Shown piece by piece: positions 27,388 through 36,501 of a stretch of DNA of 64,000 nucleotides. The position numbers were made by a program, and so were the translations under genes. The stretch comes from JACDAE01 sp963717195. Lineage in GTDB: Bacteria; Chloroflexota; Ktedonobacteria; Ktedonobacterales; Ktedonobacteraceae. Under the pieces are notes generated by a model. It did no database searches, was not told the origin of the DNA, and saw nothing but the letters and a program-made list of their open reading frames with translations. The first letter of the stretch is position 1, and the number at the start of each line of letters is the position of its first letter. The stretch spans positions 186,001 to 250,000 of the forward strand of contig CAVQVR010000021.1 in NCBI GenBank assembly GCA_963717195.1, in the 5' to 3' direction.

Positions 27388-28261
27388 TCAATAAGTTAAG
27401 AAAGGCCTGAGCAGCTCTAGATAAGTGTATTTTCTGTGAGTACACAATGTAAATAAAGGTATCATCGTGTCGCCAGACACGTTCAAAGAGAGTGGGTTGT
27501 GTCACTCTCTCTTCAAGAAAGAGCAGTTCGACCTCTTGCGCCTCCAGCTTTTCCACAGCCATCTGAGTATCGGCAATAGAGAGTGTCAATTCAATATTTG
27601 GATAGAGCATTTTGTAGCGATCGACGAGATGAGAGAGCAAGAGTGCGTTAATAAATGTGCTAGACGCGACTGCCAAGTGGCCACGACGCAGATTTCGCAA
27701 TTCATCCAAAACTGTCTCTACGTCCTCATGAACTGGTTGTTTCTGATGCGCTGAGAGCTTCTGCATTTTGCGAAACGCTTCCTGTTCCTCCAAACTCTGT
27801 CTTTCCATCAAAAGTCCTTTGGTCCGCTCAATCGTTTTGCGTGTCTCCAGTTGCTCGGACAGGAGACGTATGCGTTCCTCCATAGCAGACAGCCGCTGAT
27901 AATGACTCAGCGCCATCTCAACAGCGGGAACGACCTCGCTTTCTTGCAAAGGCTTAATAAGATAATTGATAACGCCAGCATCTTTAGCGCGTTGTATGAG
28001 CGCCTGATCGGTATAAGCAGTGAGTAATATAACGGGGGCAATCTTCTCGTGCACCAGTATCTCAGCAGCGGTGAGGCCATCCATATCTGGCATATGAATG
28101 TCCATAATCACAAGGTCAGGGCGTTGTGAGCGGGCCATAGCAACCACACTCAGCCCATCCATAGCCTCGTCAATCACCACATACCCACGTCGCGTCAATA
28201 CATCTTTCAGATCCATACGTTGAAGCGGCTCATCGTCCGCAATAATAATACGTGCTGCCAT
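27380..28261 (-). CDS. Response regulator: REC + degenerate ANTAR + partial LysR-type effector domain
   Basis: 293 aa. Receiver domain (1-120) has Asp9/10, phosphoacceptor Asp54, Thr81 and Lys103. A coiled coil and ANTAR start follow (ERTKGLLMERQSLEEQEAFRKMQKLS, about 145-170), but the last ANTAR helix, conserved in the paralogue at 52949-53521, is replaced by HQKQPVHEDVETVLDELRNL. Residues 191-293 resemble lobe I of a LysR substrate-binding domain: LRRGHLAVASSTFINALLLS, YPNIELTLSIADTQMAVEKL, ELLFLEE. The protein then jumps to a terminal AAQAFLNLL, so about 100 residues of lobe II are missing. A three-part fusion like this is unusual; ANTAR domains act on terminator RNAs and LysR lobes bind small molecules, but the function here is open. 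AAAGGGAG precedes the ATG. Confidence 0.8.
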   Translation of the reverse strand: MAARIIIADDEPLQRMDLKDVLTRRGYVVIDEAMDGLSVVAMARSQRPDLVIMDIHMPDMDGLTAAEILVHEKIAPVILLTAYTDQALIQRAKDAGVINYLIKPLQESEVVPAVEMALSHYQRLSAMEERIRLLSEQLETRKTIERTKGLLMERQSLEEQEAFRKMQKLSAHQKQPVHEDVETVLDELRNLRRGHLAVASSTFINALLLSHLVDRYKMLYPNIELTLSIADTQMAVEKLEAQEVELLFLEERVTQPTLFERVWRHDDTFIYIVYSQKIHLSRAAQAFLNLLIR

Positions 28262-28266
28262 CGCTC

Positions 28267-28296
28267 CCTTTCACAACCCGTTTGAGTGTACTGACA
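28267..28296 (+). repeat. Family B 30-bp element, copy 4
   Basis: CCTTTCACAACCCGTTTGAG followed by TGTACTGACA. It overlaps the leader of the REC-ANTAR-LysR gene, including its ribosome-binding site (AAAGGGAG on the minus strand). Confidence 0.65.
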
Positions 28297-28460
28297 CGGG
28301 CTCCATAAGCGCTTTTTTCGCTCTCGAAAAGTATAGCATACATAGTAGCTAAAATTCGATACGATTAAACGTTTACTTATTCCTGATAAGATTAGATTTG
28401 CTATTTCCCCATCTACTGGAATTACGTTGGGCTGCGGGGAGACTTCTGCAAAAAAGGCAC

Positions 28461-28493
28461 TTGACAAGCGCATAGCAAGTGGACTATTGTACA
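28461..28493 (+). promoter_or_regulatory. Shared-type promoter/operator of kinase gene 3
   Basis: TTGACA (28461-28466), 18-nt spacer, TATTGTACA (28485-28493). Confidence 0.7.
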
Positions 28494-28538
28494 ACATACA
28501 TCATAAGCATATATATTTATAAGGATATAAGATCTATT

Positions 28539-30539
28539 GTGACATCTCCACCTCTTTTCTTCTGCTCCCACTGCGGAGCTGCCAACGACGAGCTGGCAAC
28601 AAACTGTTTCGCGTGTAATCAATCATTGCATGCGCCTCTGCCACAACAGCAGACGCAAACGCTCTTGAAGGAACGCTACCATACAATCAACCAGCTTGGT
28701 CAGGGAGGCATGGGCGCGGTCTACAAAGCTGAAGATATCGAACTGGGAAATCGGCTCGTCGCGGTCAAAGAGATGAGCCAGCGCGGGCTAACGGAACAGG
28801 AAGCGCTTGAGGCGACCGAAGCCTTCAAACACGAAGCCATGATGCTTGCGGCTCTGCTTCATCCACACCTGCCACGCATCTACGATCATTTTTCGGGGAA
28901 CGGGCACTGGTATCTGGTCATGGATTTTATCGATGGTCAAACGCTGGAGGACTATCTGGGAAAGCAACCCGGGTATCTCTTGCCCTTACAAGAGGCGCTT
29001 GAATATACTATGCAGCTCTGTAGTGTGCTGGATTACCTGCACACGCGCCAGCCACCCATTGTCTTTCGCGACCTCAAGCCATCCAACGTCATGCGCACAA
29101 ACGATGGGCAGCTCTACCTGGTTGATTTTGGCATTGCGCGTCACTTCAAGCCGGGACAGGCAAAAGATACCATCGCCTTTGGTTCGCCGGGCTATGCTGC
29201 ACCGGAGCAATATGGAAAAATGCAGACGACGCCAGCCGCCGACATCTATAGCCTGGGCGCTCTCTTGCACCAGATGTTAACGGGCAACGATCCATCGGTA
29301 ACGCCATTCTTTTTTGCGCCTCTACCATCTGACATTGGATCAGTTGCCTTACAAAATCTGCTCAAGCATATGCTCGATATGGATGCACTCAACAGACCCA
29401 TAAGCGCGGCGGCAGTGAAGCAGCAATTACAACGCATCGCCACGCAGGATAATATGCGCCAATTCTCCTCTCCTGGCTCAACCGTGAGTAGCCCTGGTGC
29501 ATCATCATTGCAGGGATCTCAAGCAAAACCCATCTCGTCGTACCAGGTCACTGCGTCTGCATCAACTGGCTCATCCAATTCCAGTAGCAAGCCCACATCA
29601 ATACAACCGTTGCCGCCTCCTGCACAGCCTCAATCTCAGCAGGGGAGACGTGTGTGCACCTATAGAGGGCATATCGACCTGATTACTGCGGTGGCATGGT
29701 CACCTGATGGACAATACATTGCTTCTGCAAGCTACGATAAGACGGTACAGATCTGGGATGCCAGAACAGGAGGGGCACAACAGATCTATGAAGGGCATGT
29801 CAGAAGTTGGCGTTCCAGTCAGTTGTACGCTCTTGCGTGGTCACCAAATCAGAATCGTATTGCATCGGCAGGAGAGGATAAAGTTATACAACTCTGGAAT
29901 GCACATCTCCCCAGAAATCCCAGTTATTACAATCAGCATAGCGAAAGTGTGCTTGGCGTGGTATGGTCGCCCGGCGGCACACGAATTGCTTCCATCGGTG
30001 GCAAAACGTTACATATATGGAATGCAGCCACATGTGCGACTATTGCGACTTATAACCATGAGGATATCATCCAATCAGTAGCCTGGTCATCTGACTCAAT
30101 ACATGTGGCTAGTGGTGGCAAAGATGGCAAAATCTGTATTTATAAGACAAATAAGGCAAGCTCTGACAATAGTCATGTCACGCACCTTATCCATAATGCA
30201 GCCATACAGGCAGTAGCGTGGTCGCCTGATGGAAAGTTTCTGGCATCTGCGAGCAATGATACGACCGTGCGTATTGTCGATCCAACAACTGGAACGATTA
30301 ATCTGATCTATGCAGGTCACACACGTCCGGTTAACACTGTGGCATGGTCGCCTGATGGGACGCAGCTTGCCTCTGCTGGCGAAGATGAGACGGTGCAGAT
30401 CTGGGATCTCACTGGCAAAAAGCTGTTTACCTATGCAGATCACTATGCTGCCATCTTTACGGTTGCATGGTCGTCCGATGGGAAATACATTGCTTCAGGG
30501 GACGCGCATAAGTTGGTACATGTGTGGATGGCCCGATAG
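28539..30539 (+). CDS. Zinc-ribbon/Ser-Thr kinase/WD40 propeller protein, kinase 3
   Basis: 666 aa from the GTG at 28539 (AAGGAT 12 nt upstream). The open frame extends back to 28479, but that would start inside the promoter. Ribbon CSHC...CFAC, kinase with GQGGMGAVYK, VAVKEM, IVFRDLKPSNVM, LVDFGIARHF, YAAPEQYG. A Ser/Thr/Gln/Pro-rich linker (about 310-375) separates the kinase from seven WD40 blades (ITAVAWSPDGQYIASASYDK first, IFTVAWSSDGKYIASGD last). Blade 4 has ICIYK and blade 5 IVD in place of IW. Divergent from the REC-ANTAR-LysR gene. No membrane segment. Confidence 0.92.
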   Translation: MTSPPLFFCSHCGAANDELATNCFACNQSLHAPLPQQQTQTLLKERYHTINQLGQGGMGAVYKAEDIELGNRLVAVKEMSQRGLTEQEALEATEAFKHEAMMLAALLHPHLPRIYDHFSGNGHWYLVMDFIDGQTLEDYLGKQPGYLLPLQEALEYTMQLCSVLDYLHTRQPPIVFRDLKPSNVMRTNDGQLYLVDFGIARHFKPGQAKDTIAFGSPGYAAPEQYGKMQTTPAADIYSLGALLHQMLTGNDPSVTPFFFAPLPSDIGSVALQNLLKHMLDMDALNRPISAAAVKQQLQRIATQDNMRQFSSPGSTVSSPGASSLQGSQAKPISSYQVTASASTGSSNSSSKPTSIQPLPPPAQPQSQQGRRVCTYRGHIDLITAVAWSPDGQYIASASYDKTVQIWDARTGGAQQIYEGHVRSWRSSQLYALAWSPNQNRIASAGEDKVIQLWNAHLPRNPSYYNQHSESVLGVVWSPGGTRIASIGGKTLHIWNAATCATIATYNHEDIIQSVAWSSDSIHVASGGKDGKICIYKTNKASSDNSHVTHLIHNAAIQAVAWSPDGKFLASASNDTTVRIVDPTTGTINLIYAGHTRPVNTVAWSPDGTQLASAGEDETVQIWDLTGKKLFTYADHYAAIFTVAWSSDGKYIASGDAHKLVHVWMAR

Positions 30540-30665
30540 TTTCAACCGCTGTTGCCAGAGTATGATCTATCATTTGGACCATATCTACAGGATTTGCCTC
30601 CCGATAAATAACAAGAAGTATACTTTTCAAAAAGTACCATACTACTCCTTTAAAGGAACAAATAC

Positions 30666-30698
30666 TTGACAACCCGCTCCCATTTGTACTAATGTACA
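30666..30698 (+). promoter_or_regulatory. Shared-type promoter/operator of kinase gene 4
   Basis: TTGACA (30666-30671), 18-nt spacer, TAATGTACA (30690-30698). Here the -10 region is a perfect palindrome TTTGTAC-TAAT-GTACAAA (30683-30700), the best operator candidate of the three. Confidence 0.75.
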
Positions 30699-30741
30699 AA
30701 GAATATCACTGGCAAGAACATATGTTTGTATAAGGGTTGTT

Positions 30742-32739
30742 ATGACGCTCTTTCCAACACAATTTTGTGATACGTGCGGTGCCGCGAACCGCGTACAGGC
30801 GCAGTTTTGCCGCGTCTGTGGGCGGTTACTGCAAGATGATGCCCGCACAATCAATATCAGCTCTACACTGACCGGAACGCTAACGCAGCATATATTGAAG
30901 CAACGTTACCTTATTCTCGGCCAGGCGGGCCGTGGTGGCTTCGGGGCAGTCTACAAAGCATCCGATACCGAACTCGGCAGACTGGTAGCAGTCAAGGAGA
31001 TGAGCCAGAGCAACCTGGGAGCACAAGAGCTGGTAAATGCAAATGAGGCATTCCGACACGAGGCAATGCTACTGGCAGGATTGACACACCCCAATCTGCC
31101 ACGCATCTATGAGCAATTTACCGATACGGGCCGCTCATATCTCGTTATGGACTTTATTGAGGGTGAGACGCTGGACGAATATCTGGACAGACTGGGGGGT
31201 CAGAAGCTGCCGTTTGAAAAAGTGTTTGATATCGCACTCCAGCTCTGTTCTGTGCTGGACTACTTGCATAATCGTCAGCCCCCCATTATTTTTCGTGATC
31301 TCAAGCCAGCCAACGTGATGATTACAGCCAGTGGACACGTCTACTTAATCGATTTCGGCATCGCGCGTCACTTCAAGCCAGGACAGAGCAAAGATACAAC
31401 GGCACTCGGTTCATCGGGATATGCTGCGCCCGAGCAATATGGCAAGTCGCAGACCACACCGCGTGCCGATATCTATAGCCTGGGCGTGACACTACACCAG
31501 TTGCTCACAGGAAACGATCCTTCGGTCTCGCCGTTTCACTTTGCCCCGGTACAACTACCCAATGTGGCCGCGCTAAAGGGGTTGGACACTCTGATTATGA
31601 GCATGGTGAGCGTAGATATTGACAAGAGGCCAACAAGTATAGCCATCGTCAAGCAAGAATTAGAGCGCATTTCGTTTGAATATAGAATAACGCATCCATT
31701 GCAAAATGGAGTGCCGAACTCCTATCAAATCCCTCGGACAGGAACGATACCAGGGATACCAAACATTCCCCGAACGCCTCGGCGCTCCGCACAATCGAGG
31801 GTTATTCCCCAGGCGAACATGTGGTATGTATGTGTAGGCCATAGTAGCCGTGTGACAGCGATTGCATGGTCACCAGACGGGAAATACCTGGCTTCGGCAA
31901 GCTACGACAAGACCGTCCAGCTCTGGGATGCCAGCAATGGGCAAAATATTCTCACGTACAAAGGACATCGCCAGCATGTTAATGCATTGGCATGGTCGCC
32001 TGATAGCAAATATATTGCTTCGGCGAGCGACGACGGGACAGTACAGACGTGGGAAACGAAGACGGGGAAAACATGCGTTACCTTTCGTGGTCATCTCGAA
32101 GAGGTCAACGCCGTGGCATGGTCACCCGATGGCTTCTATATCGCCTCCGGAGGAAGTGACAAAACGGTCAAAGTGTGGAAAGCAAAGACCGAAAAGCTTA
32201 TCTACATGTGCACAGAGCATAGCGACAAGATACAGAGCATTGCCTGGTCACCCAATGGCAAATGGGTTGCATCGGCGGGTAAAGATCGGAAAGTACACAT
32301 CTGGGATCCGACGAAAGAGCCAGCACGGCATTCATTTTTCAGTAGCATCCTCTCCTTCACACGCAAAGTAGAAACCCTCAACGAGCACAACGGGCAGATC
32401 TTCTCCGTCTCGTGGTCGCCAGATAGTCGGCGTATCGCCTCAGCAAGTGGTGATCGGCGTGTGCTGGTTGGAGACATCCAGACGAAAAAAATTCTATTCT
32501 CGATGGGTGAGAATAGTACCAGTATAAAAAATGCCGTAGCCTGGTCGCTCAGAGGTGAACATATCGCTATTGGCGGCAACGATAAGACCGTCCAGCTCTG
32601 GAATGTGAACAGCAAGAAATTGATCTTCACCTATTCTGGGCATACAGGCTATGTAACAACCATCGCGTGGTCCCCTGATGGTACAAAGGTCGCCTCCGCG
32701 AGTAGTGATCGTACAATACAAATATGGCAGGCCATGTAG
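30742..32739 (+). CDS. Zinc-ribbon/Ser-Thr kinase/WD40 propeller protein, kinase 4
   Basis: 665 aa from ATG with AAGGG 6 nt upstream. Ribbon CDTC...CRVC; kinase with GRGGFGAVYK, VAVKEM, IIFRDLKPANVM, LIDFGIARHF and YAAPEQYG (the preceding GSSGY differs from the GSPGY of the others). A linker of Ile/Pro/Arg repeats (about 320-350, IPGIPNIPRTPRRS) leads into seven WD40 blades. Blade 5 is followed by VGD instead of IWD and is preceded by an insertion (HSFFSSILSFTRKVETLN). Blades 1-3 are closest to consensus (VTAIAWSPDGKYLASASYDK). Cytosolic, probably active kinase. Confidence 0.92.
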   Translation: MTLFPTQFCDTCGAANRVQAQFCRVCGRLLQDDARTINISSTLTGTLTQHILKQRYLILGQAGRGGFGAVYKASDTELGRLVAVKEMSQSNLGAQELVNANEAFRHEAMLLAGLTHPNLPRIYEQFTDTGRSYLVMDFIEGETLDEYLDRLGGQKLPFEKVFDIALQLCSVLDYLHNRQPPIIFRDLKPANVMITASGHVYLIDFGIARHFKPGQSKDTTALGSSGYAAPEQYGKSQTTPRADIYSLGVTLHQLLTGNDPSVSPFHFAPVQLPNVAALKGLDTLIMSMVSVDIDKRPTSIAIVKQELERISFEYRITHPLQNGVPNSYQIPRTGTIPGIPNIPRTPRRSAQSRVIPQANMWYVCVGHSSRVTAIAWSPDGKYLASASYDKTVQLWDASNGQNILTYKGHRQHVNALAWSPDSKYIASASDDGTVQTWETKTGKTCVTFRGHLEEVNAVAWSPDGFYIASGGSDKTVKVWKAKTEKLIYMCTEHSDKIQSIAWSPNGKWVASAGKDRKVHIWDPTKEPARHSFFSSILSFTRKVETLNEHNGQIFSVSWSPDSRRIASASGDRRVLVGDIQTKKILFSMGENSTSIKNAVAWSLRGEHIAIGGNDKTVQLWNVNSKKLIFTYSGHTGYVTTIAWSPDGTKVASASSDRTIQIWQAM

Positions 32740-32925
32740 AATAAGGTGGAGCAAGAACAGAAAATTTACAAGGCTCTAGTAAAATTTTCCAATTTCCGTG
32801 TGATTAGCGCGTGGAAGGGGTCTCTGCATGTTATAATATGATGGTAGGCTAGCACTCTATCATTGTCAGGCACATTATCAGAGATTGCTTGCAACTGAAT
32901 ATCGTCCCGGGGAGGGGCTACTGCT

Positions 32926-35190
32926 ATGGTATATTGCGAATCATGTGGCGCAGCCAATGAAACAGTCACCGAAAAATGTTTTGTCTGCCAGCAACCAGTT
33001 GTAGATACCGAAGAGCTAGAGATTGTGACTACACAATCATTGGCTAACGCGGAGAACGGAAACAGGAACGAAGAGAAGAATACTCCCACGCTTTTACAAG
33101 GACGCTATCAGCTAGTGAAAGAGGTGGGAACTGGCGGTTTCGGAGCAGTCTATAAAGCTATTGATACAAAGTTTGATAATCGAACCGTAGCGATCAAAGA
33201 GATTCAACTACAAGGATTAAAGCCAAACGAGATCATTGATGCAACAGATACCTTCAATCGCGAAGTAAATATCCTATCGGATCTGCGCCACCCCAACCTG
33301 CCCCGCGTTTATGATCACTTCACCTCACCTGAGCACTGGTACCTGGTGATGGACTTTATCGATGGCCAAACACTGGAAACATACTTGGATTCCAGAAGTG
33401 GTCGCCTTCCCCTGGACGAAGTCTTCACGCTCGGAATACAGATATGCACAGTATTGGACTATCTGCACACACGTCAACCAGCCATTATCTTCCGCGACCT
33501 CAAACCAACGAATGTTATGATCACCAGCAACAAACAGGTCTACCTGATCGACTTCGGGGCCGCACGCTATTTCAAAGCCGGACGCACAAAAGATACGATA
33601 GCCTTTGGCTCGCCGGGCTACGCAGCACCAGAACAATATGGGAAAGCACAGACAACAGCACGCTCCGACATCTATAGCCTGGGCGCAACTCTTCACGAAG
33701 CACTCACAGGAAAAGATCCTGCCGAAGATCCATTTCATTTCTCTTTTGTACGAGCCGCAGGACTGACGATTCCTACTGACTTAGAAGCACTGATCTTGCG
33801 CATGGTCGAAATGGATATGAGTAAGCGACCAACCAGTGCAGCCGTTGTGAAGGCTGAATTATGGCGTATCTCGACGCAGCACACGCAACGCCTCTATGCA
33901 CTACCCACCACTCCATATGGAATACCACCGTATCGAGCAACATTTGGTGTAGGGCAACCACCGCCAGCAGCATGGTCGAAATCCGCTCCCAGCGTACAGC
34001 AGGCACAGATACAACTGGGCTTTACGCCAACGCCCTTACCACGCAAACGCGGCTTCTCACGCCGCGCCGTTACATCAATGATCATCCTGGGTATAGCAAG
34101 CGTGGCGTTTTTAGAAAATGCCAGATCGTTGTTGGTCAGTCCTCCTTATATGCAAAATGGTATGCAAGGACCAGCGCCAGAGCAAATAATGCCGAGTTAT
34201 ACGTTCAAGCAACAGGTTATATTCCCCTATCATCAAAATACCGTCACCTCGCTAGACTGGTCGCCAGACGGATACACTATTGCATCTGGCTCCCTGGACA
34301 AGACATTACGCATATGGAATGCGGACTTCAACGGATTAGAGACCATTCACAGCATGCCAGATGGTGTGCGTACAGTTGGTTGGTCACCTGATGGATACAA
34401 TATTGCAGCTGCGAGTGGTGGTAAAACGGGAGAGTTACTGATATGGAAAACTTCGGCAATAGCAGGGGATAAGCCGATACTCACGTTCAGCAAACCAGCA
34501 TCGGGTGCTATTAATGCCCTTGCCTGGTCTCCATCAACTCAACCGAACACATATGTTGCTATAGGAAGCGATGATGGCAATGTGCGCGTGATAGACATTT
34601 CAACGTCTGCCACGAACAACGTAGCTGCTACCTACAAAGCTCACAAAAAGCCTGTAGTAAGTCTGGCGTGGTCGCCCAATGGAGATTACCTGGCAACTGG
34701 AAGTGCAGATACAACTGTTTATATACAACCCATAAGTTTCAATAATTCCCCGCCATCTGATTCCACCATCGTTTTCTCTCAGCATACAGGGAGCGTCACG
34801 GCTCTCACCTGGACACCTGATCAGAACTACGTCATCTCTGGCGGTACCGATATGCAGGTACTGATATGGGACTTAAATGGACAGGTTGCACAATCCTATC
34901 CGACAACAGCGCCCGTAACTGCGCTGGCTTTGTCTTCACAAAACCTGCTCGCTGTCGGAACTGAAGATGGGACCGTGTCGATGTATAATTTGAACAATAC
35001 GAACGATACGAATGCATCTCCTAACATTTTACCAGGAAATGGCAAGGCCATACGCTCAATTGCCTGGTCGCCGGATGGCACATTTTTTGTAGCGGGTGGC
35101 GATGACAAACAGGCAATCATATGGAGTCCAGTAGAGGAGAATCCCGCTCCCTGGCAGGGTGGTGATCAACGACGACATTGGGGCGGCTAA
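32926..35190 (+). CDS. Zinc-ribbon/Ser-Thr kinase/WD40 propeller protein with a possible membrane segment, kinase 5
   Basis: 754 aa, the longest and most divergent of the five. Ribbon CESC...CFVC; kinase with GTGGFGAVYK, VAIKEI, IIFRDLKPTNVM, LIDFGAARYF and YAAPEQYG. A basic, Pro-rich linker leads to a hydrophobic stretch at about 383-400 (AVTSMIILGIASVAFL), a marginal membrane anchor that the others lack. If it spans the membrane, the propeller would be extracellular. Seven WD40 blades follow, several degenerate (blade 6 VTALALSSQNLLAVGT). GGGGAGGGG precedes the ATG. The promoter has a TATAAT (32832) but no TGTACA element. Its stop is 4 nt before an acyl-CoA dehydrogenase gene. Confidence 0.9.
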   Translation: MVYCESCGAANETVTEKCFVCQQPVVDTEELEIVTTQSLANAENGNRNEEKNTPTLLQGRYQLVKEVGTGGFGAVYKAIDTKFDNRTVAIKEIQLQGLKPNEIIDATDTFNREVNILSDLRHPNLPRVYDHFTSPEHWYLVMDFIDGQTLETYLDSRSGRLPLDEVFTLGIQICTVLDYLHTRQPAIIFRDLKPTNVMITSNKQVYLIDFGAARYFKAGRTKDTIAFGSPGYAAPEQYGKAQTTARSDIYSLGATLHEALTGKDPAEDPFHFSFVRAAGLTIPTDLEALILRMVEMDMSKRPTSAAVVKAELWRISTQHTQRLYALPTTPYGIPPYRATFGVGQPPPAAWSKSAPSVQQAQIQLGFTPTPLPRKRGFSRRAVTSMIILGIASVAFLENARSLLVSPPYMQNGMQGPAPEQIMPSYTFKQQVIFPYHQNTVTSLDWSPDGYTIASGSLDKTLRIWNADFNGLETIHSMPDGVRTVGWSPDGYNIAAASGGKTGELLIWKTSAIAGDKPILTFSKPASGAINALAWSPSTQPNTYVAIGSDDGNVRVIDISTSATNNVAATYKAHKKPVVSLAWSPNGDYLATGSADTTVYIQPISFNNSPPSDSTIVFSQHTGSVTALTWTPDQNYVISGGTDMQVLIWDLNGQVAQSYPTTAPVTALALSSQNLLAVGTEDGTVSMYNLNNTNDTNASPNILPGNGKAIRSIAWSPDGTFFVAGGDDKQAIIWSPVEENPAPWQGGDQRRHWGG

Positions 35191-35194
35191 CATT

Positions 35195-36340
35195 ATGAAA
35201 TTTGATCTCGACGAGGAGCAGACAGAAATACGCGACATTGTCCGTCGCTTTACTGCTCAGGAGATCGCACCACACGCGGAATCCTGGGATGAGCATAGCT
35301 ATTTTCCACGCGAGATATACACGCAAATGGCCACGCTGGGTCTGATGGGTATGACCACACCGGAAGCCTACGGAGGGAGTATGCTCAGTCGCCTCTCAGG
35401 TGTGCTGGCCTACGAAGAGTTAGCAAAGGGCGAGATGGCTACGGCGGTTGGCCTCTCTGTCCATAATATGGTGACTGGCTCTATTGCACGCTTCGGCAAT
35501 GAGGAGCAACGGCAGCGTTGGGTGCCCCAACTTGCGGCTGGTGAGTTACTGGGTGCATTCTCCTTAAGTGAAGCCAGTGCAGGTTCAGATGCCGCCAATC
35601 TCCAATGCCACGCCAAAAGATGCGCTGAGCACTATATCCTCAACGGTTCCAAACTGTGGGTCACAAACGGAGGCGAGGCCGATATCTACCTGCTGATGGC
35701 ACGCACCAGCGACGGGCCCGGCTCATCTGGCATCAGTTGCTTTGTGGTAGAGAAGGGAACGCCCGGTTTTTCCTTTGGCAAGCAAGAGCGCAAGATGGGG
35801 TTACACTCATCACCCACGCGTGAACTGCTCTTTGAACAGTGTGAGCTTCCTGTTACCAATCGCATCGGCACAGAGGGTCAGGGCTTCAAGATCGCGCTAT
35901 CATCGCTTGATGGTGGGCGCATCAATATCGGCGCAGTTGCCGTCGGAGTAGCCCAGGCCGCTTTTGAAGTCGCCAGCAACTATGCAAAAGAGCGCCAGCA
36001 ATTCGGTCATCCGATAGGTGTCTTCCAGGGCATCCAGTTTCTGCTCGCCGACATGGCCATGAAGATCGAGGCTGCTCGGCTGCTCGTCTACCAGGCCGCC
36101 TACAAGCTCGATGAGGGCCAGAGTGCCAGCATGTATGCCTCAATGGCCAAATGTTTCGCCACCGATGCTGCTATGGAGGTCACGACGAACGCAGTGCAGG
36201 TATTGGGCGGTGCAGGATATGTGCGCGACTACCCGGTTGAGCGTTATATGCGAGATGTGAAGGTGGCACAGATATTTGAGGGGACGAATCAGATACAGAG
36301 GATTGTGATTGCACGGGCAGTGTTGGGGAATTTGAGGTAA
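35195..36340 (+). CDS. Acyl-CoA dehydrogenase
   Basis: 381 aa, the standard length. FAD-dependent enzyme of fatty or amino acid acyl-CoA oxidation. The start is the ATG at 35195 (MKFDLDEEQTEIRDIVRRF), not the in-frame site at 35159 inside the kinase gene. Visible signatures: AFSLSEASAGSDAANL and WVTNGGEAD in the FAD/substrate region, RQQFGHPIGVFQGIQF, AVQVLGGAGYVRDYPVERY and the catalytic Glu in IFEGTNQIQR. Only 4 nt separate it from the kinase 5 stop, and no promoter is visible between them, so it is probably co-transcribed with and coupled to the kinase. Chain-length specificity cannot be told; the GTNQIQR ending suits short- or branched-chain members. Confidence 0.95.
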   Translation: MKFDLDEEQTEIRDIVRRFTAQEIAPHAESWDEHSYFPREIYTQMATLGLMGMTTPEAYGGSMLSRLSGVLAYEELAKGEMATAVGLSVHNMVTGSIARFGNEEQRQRWVPQLAAGELLGAFSLSEASAGSDAANLQCHAKRCAEHYILNGSKLWVTNGGEADIYLLMARTSDGPGSSGISCFVVEKGTPGFSFGKQERKMGLHSSPTRELLFEQCELPVTNRIGTEGQGFKIALSSLDGGRINIGAVAVGVAQAAFEVASNYAKERQQFGHPIGVFQGIQFLLADMAMKIEAARLLVYQAAYKLDEGQSASMYASMAKCFATDAAMEVTTNAVQVLGGAGYVRDYPVERYMRDVKVAQIFEGTNQIQRIVIARAVLGNLR

Positions 36341-36452
36341 GCAGTTACAATCAGTAAGATTTGGGGAACGTGGGAAAGAGGTATGGGTAATATAGATCCA
36401 ATCAAGTTTAAAGTTCAATTAGAGATACAAAAAGAAAAACTTAAAGGGGAAG

Positions 36453-36498
36453 ACGTGTTTTTGTGGCTCGGCTGGCCAGCCGAGCCACAAAAACACGT
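36453..36498. terminator. 46-bp perfect palindrome, bidirectional terminator
   Basis: ACGTGTTTTTGTGGCTCGGC plus TGG, then its exact complement with no loop bases. The A/T runs in the arms give T tracts on both strands. It lies 112 bp after the acyl-CoA dehydrogenase stop and 3 bp before the opposing hydrolase stop. Confidence 0.85.
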
Positions 36499-36501
36499 TA
36501 C

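Noticed and set aside
23375..35190. Defence island built from the kinase array
   Set aside because: No nuclease, ATPase, toxin or phage-related gene accompanies the kinases, and neighbours are housekeeping genes.
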